DNA of 64,000 nt from Bacteroides sp. (GTDB lineage: Bacteria; Bacteroidota; Bacteroidia; Bacteroidales; Muribaculaceae): positions 1 to 64,000 of the forward strand of contig JAAVCF010000008.1 in assembly GCA_014802445.1 (NCBI GenBank), written 5' to 3'. Below, piece after piece: positions 63,909-64,000 of this stretch; position 1 is the first letter of the stretch, and each line of letters starts with the position of its first letter. Position numbers and translations under genes: made by a program. The notes beneath the pieces were generated by a model. It worked only from the letters and a program-made list of their open reading frames with translations, was not told where the DNA came from and searched no databases.

Positions 63909-64000
63909 ATGGAAGTATCACTTCAGAAAAACGGCGAGGTCAGCGCTCGCCTTACCGTCAATGTAGTCGAGGCTGACTATAAGGACAAGGTTGTGAAAGA
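63909..64000 (+). CDS. tig: Trigger factor, N-terminal part (cut by window end)
   Basis: Only about 30 residues are visible (MEVSLQKNGEVSARLTV, then VVEADYKDKVVKE). They match the start of the ribosome-binding domain of trigger factor, the ribosome-associated folding chaperone, as it reads in Bacteroidota. The gene runs past the window end. It is divergent from prfA. Confidence 0.8.
   Translation, partial: MEVSLQKNGEVSARLTVNVVEADYKDKVVK

Noticed and set aside
63820-63966. 48-codon ORF in the tig leader that overlaps the tig start
   Set aside because: No recognisable product; it runs out of frame through tig, and a short leader ORF cannot be supported without expression data.
1-64000. tRNA, rRNA, CRISPR arrays, insertion sequences, prophage
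   Set aside because: I scanned the gaps for T-loop-like GTTCGA motifs, regularly spaced repeats and transposase motifs and found none; the only tandem repeats are the heptamer at 41410 and the 12-bp unit in ddl.

Overview
The window comes from a Bacteroidota chromosome, most likely order Bacteroidales and plausibly family Muribaculaceae (inferred; no 16S gene is present). The sequence-based reasons are: the Bacteroidota promoter box TAnnTTTG recurs upstream of about twenty genes, several times with a TTG/TTTG element 20 nt further upstream; LpxC and FabZ are fused; gyrA and clpC are divergent with a TPR gene behind gyrA; fur is followed by purA; and three secreted proteins end in type IX-secretion-like C-terminal domains. 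Coding density is high and the DNA is fairly GC-rich. I found no tRNA, rRNA, CRISPR array, insertion sequence, phage gene or attachment site. This is a housekeeping region, and I see no convincing complete new multi-gene system.

Layout. 1-2,260: terminator of an upstream gene, a very G-rich tract, a lipoprotein gene, and convergent prfC. 2,341-7,429 (minus): a tightly coupled operon of a gliding-motility-type surface protein, a lytic transglycosylase and uvrA. 7,530-8,174: DUF4136 lipoprotein. 8,342-10,483 (plus): small acidic protein, agmatine deiminase and N-carbamoylputrescine amidase, giving agmatine to putrescine. 10,562-14,649 (minus): DUF4301 protein, ftsH, rsfS. 14,752-20,876 (minus): hydrolase, membrane MurF-like ligase, ddl, aminotransferase, LolC/E-like permease, an envelope-oriented operon. 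20,966-27,630: clpC and divergent gyrA-TPR. 27,666-35,795 (minus): small membrane protein, DUF1015, purA, fur, M3 peptidase, TPR protein. 36,058-39,174 (plus): secreted GH13 amylase and a small orphan protein. 39,313-41,322: htpG.

41,323-41,875 is the only gene-free stretch above 300 nt. It holds a heptamer tandem repeat, an orphan hairpin and a GC-rich possibly structured transcript ahead of glnS. 41,876-51,270 (plus) is one run of glnS, TPR gene, metF, holB, AddB-like nuclease and hemW. 51,274-53,569: DUF695 gene, a GHL10-like secreted protein and a DUF3127 gene. 53,652-56,856 (minus): lpxD, lpxC-fabZ, lpxA, the first steps of lipid A synthesis plus fatty-acid dehydration. 57,116-58,911: ogt, rsmG, metallo-hydrolase. 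59,003-63,751 (minus): pgk, then prfA, DUF4153, pyrF. 63,909 to the end: the start of trigger factor.

Points most worth a second look: a MurF-like ligase whose UDP-MurNAc-recognition domain is replaced by five membrane helices; DUF4301, which carries the motif series of UDP-sugar pyrophosphorylases; the structured leader or RNA ahead of glnS; a recurring pattern of promoter boxes 4-8 nt from the start codon (leaderless mRNAs); and stop codons buried in terminator hairpins.
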